From an uncultured Sphingomonadales bacterium (GTDB taxonomy: Bacteria > Pseudomonadota > Alphaproteobacteria > Sphingomonadales > Sphingomonadaceae): a DNA stretch of 64,000 nucleotides. The position numbers were made by a program, and so were the translations under genes. The notes under the pieces are model-generated. The model searched no databases, was not told where the DNA came from, and was given only the letters and a program-made list of their open reading frames with translations. The stretch covers positions 62,001 to 126,000 of the forward strand of contig CAIJLZ010000008.1 of NCBI GenBank assembly GCA_903821605.1, read 5' to 3'. How positions within the stretch are numbered: position 1 is the first letter of the stretch; the number at the start of each line of letters is the position of its first letter. Below are positions 56,001-64,000 of this stretch, piece by piece.

Positions 56001-56650
56001 TTGGTCGCGACAAGCGGCAGGTGACGATCATAAGCAAGATTGATCAGCGCCTCTTCTGCGGCCTCTTCGATAGGCTCACCCCGACGCGACAGCTCGATAT
56101 AAAGCCGGTCGCCAAAGAGCGCCTGCAAGCGGTCGGCATAAGCGAATGCGGGTTCCACCTGGCCCTCGGCAAATAGCCGCGCCAACGCCCCTTCCGCGCC
56201 ACCAGTCAGCGCGATCAGCCCCTCGGTGCGGCCCTCCAACGCACTGAACAGCACATGCGGATCAAGGTGCAACGGCCGGTCGAGATGCGCCATCGAAACG
56301 AGCGCGCAGAGATTGTCATAGCCTTGTTCGGTCTGCGCAAAGAGCGGCAACCAGTCGAGCACATCCACCGGATAATCCGGGCGGGCGACGCAGAGCATGG
56401 TGCCGATGATCGGCTGGATGCCAAGCTTGAACGCCGCATCCGAAAAATTCATCGCCGCATAAAGCCCGTTGCGATCGGCAATCGCGACCGCAGGGAAACC
56501 CAGCTTGCGGGCATTTTTCGGGAGAACCTTCGGCTCGAACGCACCTTCCAACATGGTATAGCAGGTGAACACCCGCAGCGGCACATAAGGCACTGCCAAT
56601 GTCGGCTTGGCCTCGCCTTTCTTGAAAGGATCACGCGCCATGGGCGTCAT
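53057..56650 (-). CDS. dnaE: DNA polymerase III alpha subunit DnaE
   Basis: The main replicative polymerase, DnaE1 type, 1197 residues. PHP domain at the N-terminus ([20 protein letters not shown], where the usual metal-binding His position reads as Thr-Cys, so PHP phosphoesterase activity is probably lost). The Pol III catalytic core has [18 protein letters not shown], the Asp triad region [10 protein letters not shown], and [25 protein letters not shown]; a tandem helix-hairpin-helix part follows and an OB domain ([21 protein letters not shown]). Start 56650 or 56641 (ATG). Its first 20 bases overlap hemW. A 758-codon frame lies opposite and is rejected. Confidence 0.97.
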   Translation of the reverse strand: [1197 protein letters not shown]

Positions 56651-57794
56651 CCTTGAAACAAGCCTCGATCAGCGCATTCAGCACCAGCATGCCATTGGCC
56701 GTCGCCGCGATATGATTGCCCTGTCTCGTCATCAGCCCCTGAGTCGTCAACCGGTCCACCTGATCCCAGTTGATATGTGGCGCATCCGCAGCGGGCACAT
56801 CAAGCCCCTCGACCAGTCTTATCCCCATCAATAGTCGCTCGGCGGCCCGTTCCTGTGGCAAGAGCAGAACTTCTTCCTGCATCCCATGGCCATGGCGTGC
56901 CATGGCGGCGGTCCAATTCTCAGGCTTGCGATGGCGCGTCGTCGCCAATCCACCCCGCCGACCATGGGCGCCGGGGCCGATGCCCGCATAGTCCTGATAG
57001 CGCCAATAGATCAGATTGTGGCGGCTCTCCTGCCCCACTGCCGCATGGTTCGACACTTCATAAGCGGGCAGGCCGGCATCCGCCGTCACCTGTTGCGTCA
57101 GTTCAAAAAAGTCCGCCGCTTCATCCGCATCCTTGGGGATGAACTGGCCCTGCTGCACCAAGGTCGCGAAACGCGTGCCCGCCTCGATGGTAAGTTGGTA
57201 GAGCGACAAATGCGTCGTGCCGAAGCCAAGCGCACGGCGCAGCATCGCCTCCCATGCCGCCAAGCTTTGGTCCGGCAACGCGTATATCAGATCGAAGGTC
57301 ACACGGTCGAACTGCCGCTGCGCCACATCAAGCGCTGCCAATCCCTCGGCCACGCCATGCGCCCGGCCAAGAAAGCGCAACGCTGCATCGTCCAGCGACT
57401 GCATCCCAAGCGACAGGCGGTTGACCCCGGCGTGGGCAATATCGGCGAAACGATCAGCCTCGACCGACGACGGATTGGCCTCTAGCGTGATTTCGAGATC
57501 GGCCGCCACCGGCCAAAGCCCGGTCGCCGCATCAATCAGCGCAGCCACGGTCTCCGGTGGCATCAACGATGGCGTGCCGCCGCCAAAGAAGATCGACCGC
57601 AGTTCATGACCGCTGGTCAGTGCCGCCTCATAACGCAGGTCGGCCAACAACGCCTCGCGCCACGCCTGCTGATCGACATGATCGCGCACATGGCTGTTAA
57701 AGTCGCAATAAGGGCATTTGGAGACGCAGAACGGCCAATGAATATAGAGACCCAGCGGGGTGGTCGCCCGGCCCGCGCCGCTCAACCCCACCAC
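56631..57794 (-). CDS. hemW: Radical SAM haem chaperone HemW-like protein
   Basis: A radical-SAM protein of the HemN/HemW group, about 387 residues. The cluster motif is CVSKCPYCDFNSH (CxxxCxxC with the HemW-type F after the third ligand region), followed by FFGGGTPSLMP, EANPSSVEADRF and NRLSLGMQSLDD. It lacks an obvious fourth Cys (CxxxCxxCxC) of true HemN, so it should be a haem chaperone and not the oxygen-independent coproporphyrinogen oxidase. The start is uncertain: GTG at 57794 or 57791, or TTG at 57785 overlapping the ubiB stop as TTGA. It runs into dnaE by 20 bases. Confidence 0.88.
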   Translation of the reverse strand: MVGLSGAGRATTPLGLYIHWPFCVSKCPYCDFNSHVRDHVDQQAWREALLADLRYEAALTSGHELRSIFFGGGTPSLMPPETVAALIDAATGLWPVAADLEITLEANPSSVEADRFADIAHAGVNRLSLGMQSLDDAALRFLGRAHGVAEGLAALDVAQRQFDRVTFDLIYALPDQSLAAWEAMLRRALGFGTTHLSLYQLTIEAGTRFATLVQQGQFIPKDADEAADFFELTQQVTADAGLPAYEVSNHAAVGQESRHNLIYWRYQDYAGIGPGAHGRRGGLATTRHRKPENWTAAMARHGHGMQEEVLLLPQERAAERLLMGIRLVEGLDVPAADAPHINWDQVDRLTTQGLMTRQGNHIAATANGMLVLNALIEACFKDDAHGA

Positions 57795-59320
57795 TGCATC
57801 GCCGTTGCACCGGCGGCCACGCCCGCCAGCACGGTCGCGCCATAGCGCCACCATGTCCCATCACCCATGCCGATGATCCGGATTTCCGGCAACGGCGGGG
57901 CAGGCGGCGCGGCACCCGGCGCGGGATAGGCGCGATCGATACGGCGCAACAGGTCAGGCAAGCGCAACAGGCTTCCCACCCCTTCACGGATCGCATCGGC
58001 AAGGCGCACTTCCGGCCCCAATTCCGTCCGCAGCCATTCCTTCACAAATGGGCCTGACGTATCCCACATGTTGATATCGGGATCGAGCGACTGGGCCACG
58101 CCCTCGACCATCACCATCGTCTTTTGCAGCAAGAGCAGATGCGGCTGGGTCGGCATGTCGAAGTCACGCGTGATCGCAAACAACCCGTCGAGCATATGGC
58201 CGATGGAAATATCCTTGAGCGGCAGGCCCCGGATCGGTTCACCCACCGCGCGCAAGGCGGTCGTGAACTCGTCCACATTGTGATGGCCGGGCACATATTG
58301 TGCGTCGAAATGAATTTCCGCCACCCGACGATAATTGCCGGTGATCAGGCCATGCAGAATTTCCGCCAGCCACAAACGCGCCTGCCGATTGACCCGGCCC
58401 ATAATGCCAAAGTCGATGGTCGCGATGCGGCCATCCGGCAGCACGAACAAATTGCCCTGATGCAAATCGGCGTGGAAGAAACCATCGATGATCGCTTGGC
58501 GCAGAAAACCGCGCACCAAGGTGGAGGCCAGTTGCTTCAGATCATGGCCAGCGGCAAGCAACGCTTCCCGGTCGCTGATCCGGATGCCGTCGATCCAGTC
58601 GAGCGTCATCACCCGGCGGCTGGTGCGGCTCCAATCAATCTGCGGCACGAAGAAACCGGGCTCGGCCTTCATCCCCTCGGCCAGTTCCGACGCCGACGCC
58701 GCCTCGCGCCGGAGGTCAAGTTCGCGCATCGTCCATTGCTTGAACGTCGCGATGACCTGACGCGGGCGCAGACGTTGCAATTCGCCACCAATCGCCTCAG
58801 CATGGGCCGCCGCCCATTCATAGGTTTCGATTGCCGATGCCATGACATCCTCGACGCCCGGCCGCAGCACCTTGATCGCGACATGGCGACCATCGGTGCT
58901 GACCGCGCGATGGACCTGCGCAATAGAGGCCGCGCCGACTGCAATCGGATCAATCGATTGGAACATCTCGTCGATTGGCTTGCCTAGCCCGGCTTCAATC
59001 GCGGCTCTGATCTGTGCAAATGGTACGGGCGGCAGATTGTCCTGCAACCGCGCAAGATCCGCCGCGGCCTCCACGCCCACAAGATCAGGGCGGGTCGCGA
59101 GCGCCTGCCCCAGCTTGATGGCGGCAGGGCCAAGTGACTCAAACGCCTCGGCATAGCGCGGCTGATCGGGCACGCGCGCACCAAAACGCGCGATCCGGGC
59201 AATCTGGCGCACGCGGCTTGGCACCAGCACATCGCGCTCAATGCCGCGCAGCGCCCCATGACGGGCCAATGTCCGGCCCCAGCGCAACAGCCGGACAAGG
59301 TGCACGACGGCGGTCGTCAT
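57782..59320 (-). CDS. ubiB: Ubiquinone biosynthesis protein UbiB (ABC1/ADCK family)
   Basis: An atypical kinase-like ATPase needed for ubiquinone synthesis. 512 residues. The family KxGQ motif is KLGQ at about 69-72; IAVGAASIAQVHRA is the Ala-rich nucleotide loop; VAIKVLRPGVED holds the invariant Lys; FFHADLHQGNLFVL and ATIDFGIMGRV are catalytic-like loops. The C-terminus ends in one hydrophobic helix (about 489-509) near MQWWG. It lies between ubiE upstream (87 bp) and hemW (overlapping or nearly so). Confidence 0.96.
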   Translation of the reverse strand: MTTAVVHLVRLLRWGRTLARHGALRGIERDVLVPSRVRQIARIARFGARVPDQPRYAEAFESLGPAAIKLGQALATRPDLVGVEAAADLARLQDNLPPVPFAQIRAAIEAGLGKPIDEMFQSIDPIAVGAASIAQVHRAVSTDGRHVAIKVLRPGVEDVMASAIETYEWAAAHAEAIGGELQRLRPRQVIATFKQWTMRELDLRREAASASELAEGMKAEPGFFVPQIDWSRTSRRVMTLDWIDGIRISDREALLAAGHDLKQLASTLVRGFLRQAIIDGFFHADLHQGNLFVLPDGRIATIDFGIMGRVNRQARLWLAEILHGLITGNYRRVAEIHFDAQYVPGHHNVDEFTTALRAVGEPIRGLPLKDISIGHMLDGLFAITRDFDMPTQPHLLLLQKTMVMVEGVAQSLDPDINMWDTSGPFVKEWLRTELGPEVRLADAIREGVGSLLRLPDLLRRIDRAYPAPGAAPPAPPLPEIRIIGMGDGTWWRYGATVLAGVAAGATAMQWWG

Positions 59321-59407
59321 GCAGCGACCCTCCCACAGTCATCACCGCTCAAAAACGTGGAGAGCAATGGCGGGCGAGCGATGCAGGTAAAAAGCGGGGC
59401 GTTCACG

Positions 59408-60151
59408 TCAGATTTTCCAGCCGCTATGAATGGCGACCAGTCCGCCCAAGATCGGTTCGACACGGGTCTGGACGAAACCAGCCTGCTCGATCATCGCCTT
59501 GAAGGTCGGCATGTCGGGAAAACGCCGGATCGACTCAATCAGATAGCGATAGCTATCCTCGTCATCCGCCAATAGCTTGCCAAGCTTGGGCACCAGCTTG
59601 TGCGAATAGCTGTCATACACATCCGAAAAACCCGGCCAAGTGGTGGTCGAGAATTCAAGGCAATAGAACCGCCCGCCCCGCTTCAATACGCGATGCGCCT
59701 CGCCCAGCGCCTGCTGGATGCGGGTCACGTTACGAATGCCGAAGGCGATGGTGTAGGCGTCGAAACTATTATCCGGGAAGGACAGTTGCTCGGCATTTTC
59801 TACCGCCCAATCAAGGCCGGTGATGCTCTTTTTTGCGGCACGTTCCTTGCCAACATCCAACATCGCCGGGTTGATATCAGAAATGGTCACGCTCGCCCCG
59901 CGCTTCGCCATGCGGAACGCAATGTCGCCAGTACCGCCCGCCACATCAAGGATGCGCTCGCCCGCGCGCGGGCGCACGAGATTAACGAAACGATTCTTCC
60001 ACAGCCGGTGCATCCCGACCGACATGGCGTCGTTCATCAGGTCATATTTGCGGGCGACGTTGCGAAAAACCTCGCCAACACGCGCCGCCTTTTCCTCTGC
60101 CGGAACGTCTTGATAGCCGAAGGAGGCAAGTTCGGGGGTCGAGTCTGTCAT
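59408..60151 (-). CDS. ubiE: Demethylmenaquinol/2-octaprenylphenol C-methyltransferase UbiE
   Basis: Methylates the ubiquinone ring. 247 residues, with UbiE signatures VFRNVARKYDLMNDAMSVGMHRLWK, the SAM motif ERILDVAGGTGDIAFRMA and YDSYSHKLVPKLGKLLADDEDSYRYL, ending LGGLVAIHSGWKI. I chose the ATG at 60151 (MTDSTPELASFGYQ); 26 further codons are open upstream but lack family character. Operon with ubiB. Confidence 0.96.
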   Translation of the reverse strand: MTDSTPELASFGYQDVPAEEKAARVGEVFRNVARKYDLMNDAMSVGMHRLWKNRFVNLVRPRAGERILDVAGGTGDIAFRMAKRGASVTISDINPAMLDVGKERAAKKSITGLDWAVENAEQLSFPDNSFDAYTIAFGIRNVTRIQQALGEAHRVLKRGGRFYCLEFSTTTWPGFSDVYDSYSHKLVPKLGKLLADDEDSYRYLIESIRRFPDMPTFKAMIEQAGFVQTRVEPILGGLVAIHSGWKI

Positions 60152-60222
60152 GCCGACTGCTCTATCCATTTCGTACCAAGGCGGCAATCGTGCACTGGGC
60201 AGAAGCGGCCAATCCTGCCCAA

Positions 60223-60263
60223 AAAACAATGCCCTCCCCGCCCGGTCTGGGCAGGGAGGGCAT
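60223..60263 (-). terminator. Rho-independent terminator of ftsZ
   Basis: ATGCCCTCCCCGCCC (60229-60243) and GGGCAGGGAGGGCAT (60249-60263) form a 15-bp stem with one mismatch and a 5-base loop; on the minus strand TTGTTTTTT follows. It separates ftsZ from ubiE. Confidence 0.92.
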
Positions 60264-60286
60264 ATCCGGGAGCGACCCTCGGGAAA

Positions 60287-61828
60287 TTACTGGTTGTTCT
60301 GCTTATTCAGGAAGCGCGGGATATCCAACGGACCCGGTGTTTCCTTGGCCGCCGGCTCTGCCGCGCGCGAAGTGCCGCGCGCCAAATTCGACATGCGTTC
60401 AAACAGCGTGCCACCGCTACGCGGCGCAGGTGCGGCCTGTTCTTCCGGCTCTTCCACGGCACGCTGGGTGCCAAGCCAGCTACGGGCTGGCTGGGCCTCT
60501 GGTTCCGGGCTTACCATCTGGGTCGCATCAAGCTGCAACTCATCAGCCGGGGCGGGCGCGGGAGCCGGTGCAACAGCGCGCGGCGCGGGCTGCAACGGCG
60601 TATCAAGATCAAGCACCGCCGGATCGGTGAAGGTGATGGCCGGTTCCGGCTGCGGCGCGGCAAAAGCGACCGGGGCAGGTTCAGCCTCCGGGGCCGGGGC
60701 CTCGGCCACCGGTTCCGGCGCGGGGGTCGGCTCTTCGGCCACAGCCGGGGCCGGGGCGGGCTCTGGTTCCGCAACCGGCGCGGGCTTCACGCCAACCGGG
60801 GATTTTTGCGGCTGGGTGAAGGAGAAAACGCGCGCCGGGGCCGGTTCGGCCTTGGTCATGCTCTCTGCCTCAATCCCGGTCGCCACAACCGAGACGCGAA
60901 TCTTGCCTTCGAGATCGTTGTTGAACGCCGAACCCCAGATGATGTTCGCATCCGGATCGACCAGTTCCTTGATGTGGTTGGCGGCCTCGTCGACTTCCAT
61001 CAGGCGCATATCTTCGCCGCCGGTGATCGAGATGATGACGCCCTTTGCGCCCTTCATCGACACGCCATCGAGCAGCGGGTTGGCAATCGCCTTTTCCGCC
61101 GCCTCAATCGCACGATGGTCGCCACTGGCTTCGCCGGTGCCCATCATCGCCTTGCCCATTTCCTCCATCACGGAGCGAACGTCGGCAAAATCGAGGTTGA
61201 TCAGGCCGGGCATGACCATCAGATCGGTGATGCCGCGCACGCCCTGCTGAAGCACCTCATCCGCCATGGTGAACGCTTCTTTGAAGGTCGTGTTCGGGTT
61301 GGCGATCAGGAACAGATTCTGGTTCGGGATGACGATCAGGGTATCGACATGCTTCTGCAGCTCTTCGATCCCGGCTTCTGCCGACTTCGAGCGGCGCGAG
61401 CCTTCGAAGCTGAACGGCTTGGTGACGACACCAACCGTCAATATGCCCATTTCCTTGGCCGCCTTGGCGATGACCGGGGCTGCGCCCGTGCCGGTGCCGC
61501 CGCCCATGCCCGCCGCGATAAAGCACATATGCGCGCCTTCAAGCGCCCGAAGGATTTCTTCCAGCGTTTCCTCGGCCGCCGCACGACCAATATCCGGGCG
61601 CGAGCCTGCGCCCAAACCCTGGGTAATTTTGAGACCAAGCTGGATGCGACGCTCGGCAGCCGAGGCGTTAAGCGCCTGCGCATCGGTGTTGGCGACGATG
61701 AAATCGACACCCTGCACATCCGAGGCGATCATGTTCGCAATGGCGTTGCCGCCAGCCCCACCCACGCCGATGACGCTGATGCGCGGACGCAGCTCCTCGA
61801 CTTCCGGACGGGTGAAACCAATGGTCAT
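60287..61828 (-). CDS. ftsZ: Cell division GTPase FtsZ
   Basis: The tubulin-like protein that forms the Z ring. 513 residues. GTPase domain about 10-320: [14 protein letters not shown], tubulin signature GGGTGTG (109-115), the T7-loop [11 protein letters not shown]. Then comes a Pro/Ala/Glu-rich linker of roughly 180 residues (about 320-500) made of PAPAPEPE-type repeats, and the conserved C-terminal peptide [10 protein letters not shown] that binds FtsA and others. The ATG at 61828 follows GGGGAG. Order ftsQ-ftsA-ftsZ on one strand, with 118 bp between ftsA and ftsZ. Confidence 0.97.
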   Translation of the reverse strand: MTIGFTRPEVEELRPRISVIGVGGAGGNAIANMIASDVQGVDFIVANTDAQALNASAAERRIQLGLKITQGLGAGSRPDIGRAAAEETLEEILRALEGAHMCFIAAGMGGGTGTGAAPVIAKAAKEMGILTVGVVTKPFSFEGSRRSKSAEAGIEELQKHVDTLIVIPNQNLFLIANPNTTFKEAFTMADEVLQQGVRGITDLMVMPGLINLDFADVRSVMEEMGKAMMGTGEASGDHRAIEAAEKAIANPLLDGVSMKGAKGVIISITGGEDMRLMEVDEAANHIKELVDPDANIIWGSAFNNDLEGKIRVSVVATGIEAESMTKAEPAPARVFSFTQPQKSPVGVKPAPVAEPEPAPAPAVAEEPTPAPEPVAEAPAPEAEPAPVAFAAPQPEPAITFTDPAVLDLDTPLQPAPRAVAPAPAPAPADELQLDATQMVSPEPEAQPARSWLGTQRAVEEPEEQAAPAPRSGGTLFERMSNLARGTSRAAEPAAKETPGPLDIPRFLNKQNNQ

Positions 61829-61946
61829 CGCGAACACTCCCCTTAACCCTGCCCCAACCAGGGCGTCATCCGACAAAGTTAACACTAACTAAAAGGGGGA
61901 TGCGAGCGAAAAAACACCACATTTGGACAAAAACTGGGGATAATCC

Positions 61947-63218
61947 TCAATATCCGGTTTTGAACGCCTGGATCAGTCGGTTCAGCCAACCGGTCCCTGT
62001 CGGCTGTCGCTCGTTCGACTCCGACCGCGGTTCGAAATCACTTAAATCGCACGGATCGCTCGCCGCGTGGAACACGAGTCCCGCCAGCGCCGAAAAGGCG
62101 GGACCGGCATGGGCTTCGGGCAGGCCAGCCAACCCACGAGGACGGCCAACGCGAACGACGCGCCCCAGCGAGCCCTGCAAATAATCGGCCACGCCCTTCA
62201 ATTCCGCGCCACCGCCGGTCAATACAACCTGGCGCCCCAGCGCTCCAGCGAATCCCAACGCCTTGAGCGCAGCATCAATTTCGTCGGCCATGACGCGGAG
62301 CCGTTCACGGATCACCGCGATCATCTGGGCCTTGGTGATGCGCTGGGCATCACTGCCATCGTCACCGCCACTAACCGGTGCGATGTCGAGCATGTCATGA
62401 TTGTCACGCGGGCTGGTGGTGGCCGACCCGTGGAAACATTTGAGCCGCTCCGCCACTTCGCGCCGCATGCCGAAATGGGACGCAATATCGTCGGTGATAT
62501 CCGCTGCCCCCATCGGCAACGAGGTCAATCCCGCCAGCATCCCGCCCGCGAACAGCGAAATATTGGTGACGCCCGCACCCATTTCAATGAGCGCGACACC
62601 CAGTTCGCGTTCCTCTTCCGATAGACAGGCAAAGCCGGTTGCCACCGGCGAGGCCACAATCGACTTCACACCCAGCATGGCGCTGCGGACACATTGATCG
62701 ATGTTGCGCACGGGCGATGCTTCGGCCGAGACGACATGGACATCCACGCCCAGCTTGTCGGCATGTAGACCGATCGGATTTTTCACGCCTTGCAGGCCAT
62801 CAAGCGTGTACAGCGTCGGCTGCGCATGCAGCACCATTCGGCCCTGGCCATCGACTTTGAAATTCTGGCCGCCAACGAACAACAGCTCGTCAATGTCTTC
62901 CTGCTCAATCCGGTGGCCACCCAATTCCACTTCAACCGGCAGAATATCGCTCACCAGCCCACCGGCGGAAAAGCCGACCCAAACATCGGTCGCATGTTCG
63001 CCGCTGATGCGTTCGGCCTGTTCAACCGCCTCGCGGATCGCCATTTCCGCGACCTGCATGTCCGAAATATAGCCGCGCCGCACGCCCTTGCTTTCACGCT
63101 GGCCGGTGCCGAGCACGCGCAATTCGCCGTCTGCGTCGCGCTGTGCAATCATCGCGGAGATCTTGGAGCTGCCGATATCCAGCGCTGTGATGATCTGTTC
63201 GCCGCGTCCCTGTGCCAT
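61947..63218 (-). CDS. ftsA: Cell division protein FtsA
   Basis: Actin-like membrane tether of the Z ring. 423 residues from the ATG at 63218 (MAQGRGEQIITALDIG), preceded by GGGAC. Phosphate-binding ITALDIGSSKISAMIAQ, SHS2-type domain 1C around ISGEHATDVWVGFS, KSIVASPVATGFACL, EMGAGVTNISLFAGG and the second phosphate loop QVVLTGGGAELKG are all present. The C-terminal amphipathic helix reads GWLNRLIQAFKTGY and should anchor it to the membrane. Confidence 0.97.
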   Translation of the reverse strand: MAQGRGEQIITALDIGSSKISAMIAQRDADGELRVLGTGQRESKGVRRGYISDMQVAEMAIREAVEQAERISGEHATDVWVGFSAGGLVSDILPVEVELGGHRIEQEDIDELLFVGGQNFKVDGQGRMVLHAQPTLYTLDGLQGVKNPIGLHADKLGVDVHVVSAEASPVRNIDQCVRSAMLGVKSIVASPVATGFACLSEEERELGVALIEMGAGVTNISLFAGGMLAGLTSLPMGAADITDDIASHFGMRREVAERLKCFHGSATTSPRDNHDMLDIAPVSGGDDGSDAQRITKAQMIAVIRERLRVMADEIDAALKALGFAGALGRQVVLTGGGAELKGVADYLQGSLGRVVRVGRPRGLAGLPEAHAGPAFSALAGLVFHAASDPCDLSDFEPRSESNERQPTGTGWLNRLIQAFKTGY

Positions 63219-63282
63219 GCCTGTCGTCCCTTTACCTTGGCGCTTGTGCCTCTGCCCGTCTCTTCGTCCTGCCGCGCTGTCG

Positions 63283-64000
63283 TCAGGTCGTTTCCTTGGC
63301 CACCTCTGGCGGTGGCGGCGGGGGCACGTTCGCCTGTTCGGCCGGCCGGCGTACCACCAACCGGTTCGGGATACGCATGTCGAACCACGTAAAGCCCTTG
63401 CCCAGCATCCGCGCATTGGCATCGATACGGACAAATTTGACGAGCGCGTGCTGCGCCTGATCCAGCCCTTCCGGCAAGGCAAGCGTTTCACCCGTATGGA
63501 AGCGCAAGTCCCAGCGCCGACCGCCAACCCATGTCGCCCCCGCCAATAGCGGCTTGACCGAGGGTACCGCGGCCAGCAGCGCGGCCAAATCCTGCACCTG
63601 CCGGTTGGCATCCGGGCCAATGACCAGCGGCAGATCCGGCATGTTCGCGAGATCGACCGGGGCCAGCACGACGCCCTCGCCATCGACCAGACTGAGCTGT
63701 TGGTTGTGCTGCCAAATCGCGGTCGGCTGGCGCTCCACAATATCGACCACCAGCGTATCCGGCAGGCGACGCGAGATGCGCGCATCCTTCACCCAGCCAA
63801 ATTGCATCAGTTCGGACCGCACCTGCTCCAGATCAACCAATGGCATCGCCATACTCTGCTGATCAAGCGCAACAGCATAGACCGGCAGGCGTTCCATCCG
63901 TTTGATGCCGACGATTTCGACCCGCTTCACCTGAAAACCGGCGTTACCAATCGCCTCGCCAAATTCTTGCCCCAGCATCTGCGGCAGTTGCGCCGCGACG
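63283..64000 (-). CDS. ftsQ: Cell division protein FtsQ (N-terminus beyond window)
   Basis: Divisome scaffold of the inner membrane. The frame is open to the window end; at least 239 codons are visible. The POTRA domain is seen (AIGNAGFQVKRVEIVGIKRM) followed by the beta domain (VDLEQVRSELMQFGWVKDARISRRLPDTLVVDIVERQP, given here as order: VRSELMQFGWV, then RRLPDTL, then VERQPTAIW). The ATG at 63978 is internal, not the true start; the cytoplasmic part and transmembrane helix lie outside. It ends with a Pro-rich tail and stops 64 bp before ftsA. Confidence 0.95.
   Translation of the reverse strand, partial: VAAQLPQMLGQEFGEAIGNAGFQVKRVEIVGIKRMERLPVYAVALDQQSMAMPLVDLEQVRSELMQFGWVKDARISRRLPDTLVVDIVERQPTAIWQHNQQLSLVDGEGVVLAPVDLANMPDLPLVIGPDANRQVQDLAALLAAVPSVKPLLAGATWVGGRRWDLRFHTGETLALPEGLDQAQHALVKFVRIDANARMLGKGFTWFDMRIPNRLVVRRPAEQANVPPPPPPEVAKETT

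Noticed and set aside
59600-61846. A 748-codon plus-strand frame opposite ubiE and ftsZ
   Set aside because: It runs across two unrelated genes and a terminator, and its Gly/Arg repeats mirror the Pro/Ala linker of FtsZ.

Overview
This 64 kb window is a gene-dense, high-GC stretch of chromosome from an alphaproteobacterium, most likely a member of the Sphingomonadales. The basis is protein character and neighbourhood, not a database search. Indicators are a crtY-crtI-crtB carotenoid cluster, class I PHA synthase plus phasin, the 7Fe ferredoxin FdxA, a CarD-family regulator, a COQ9 protein, a UbiB/UbiE ubiquinone set, a long Ala/Pro-rich FtsZ linker, and an outward-facing palindrome pair of the kind repeated in sphingomonad genomes. 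I see no rRNA, tRNA, CRISPR array, integrase, transposase or phage gene. Nearly everything reads as vertically inherited core genome.

Layout. 1-5.6 kb: repair genes mfd (cut by the window edge) and recG diverge around the small SDH flavinylation factor sdhE. 5.7-13 kb: a DUF4136 lipoprotein, fdxA, carD-lolD, then folE and thyA on the other strand and a large TonB-dependent receptor. 13-20 kb: alaC-glnD (nitrogen signalling), phaC and a phasin (storage polymer), and clpS. 20-25 kb: the least ordinary block, two polytopic GT-C-like membrane proteins meeting a methyltransferase and a polyprenyl-phosphate-type glycosyltransferase on the opposite strand. 25-33 kb: nnr with an RlmD-type methyltransferase, ppiB, an alpha/beta hydrolase, a dicarboxylate symporter, and lgt with a MidA/NDUFAF7-type methyltransferase. 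33-40 kb: a glutamine-synthetase-family enzyme behind a probable small RNA or attenuator, then secB, murJ, trpS, chorismate mutase, two small envelope proteins and guaA. 41-44.5 kb: crtYIB. 44.6-51.4 kb: rph-rdgB, an ScfR/RamB-type regulator, a DUF2141 protein, hisE, a HIT protein, an amino-acid permease and coq9. 51.5-64 kb: dnaB and dnaE (replication), hemW, ubiB and ubiE (haem and quinone), and the end of the division cluster, read ftsQ-ftsA-ftsZ on the minus strand.

How genes work together. phaC and the phasin form a storage module, with a palindromic operator on the phasin promoter. CrtB, CrtI and CrtY make phytoene, desaturate it to lycopene and cyclise it to beta-carotene. UbiE, UbiB and COQ9 serve ubiquinone synthesis. 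FtsQ, FtsA and FtsZ build the divisome. No striking new multi-gene defence or biosynthetic system is evident. The best leads are a compact promoter-two-hairpins-terminator unit at 32861-32967, the 20-25 kb membrane glycosyl-transfer block, a cluster of DnaA-box-like 9-mers ahead of dnaB, and structured leaders ahead of carD and rph.
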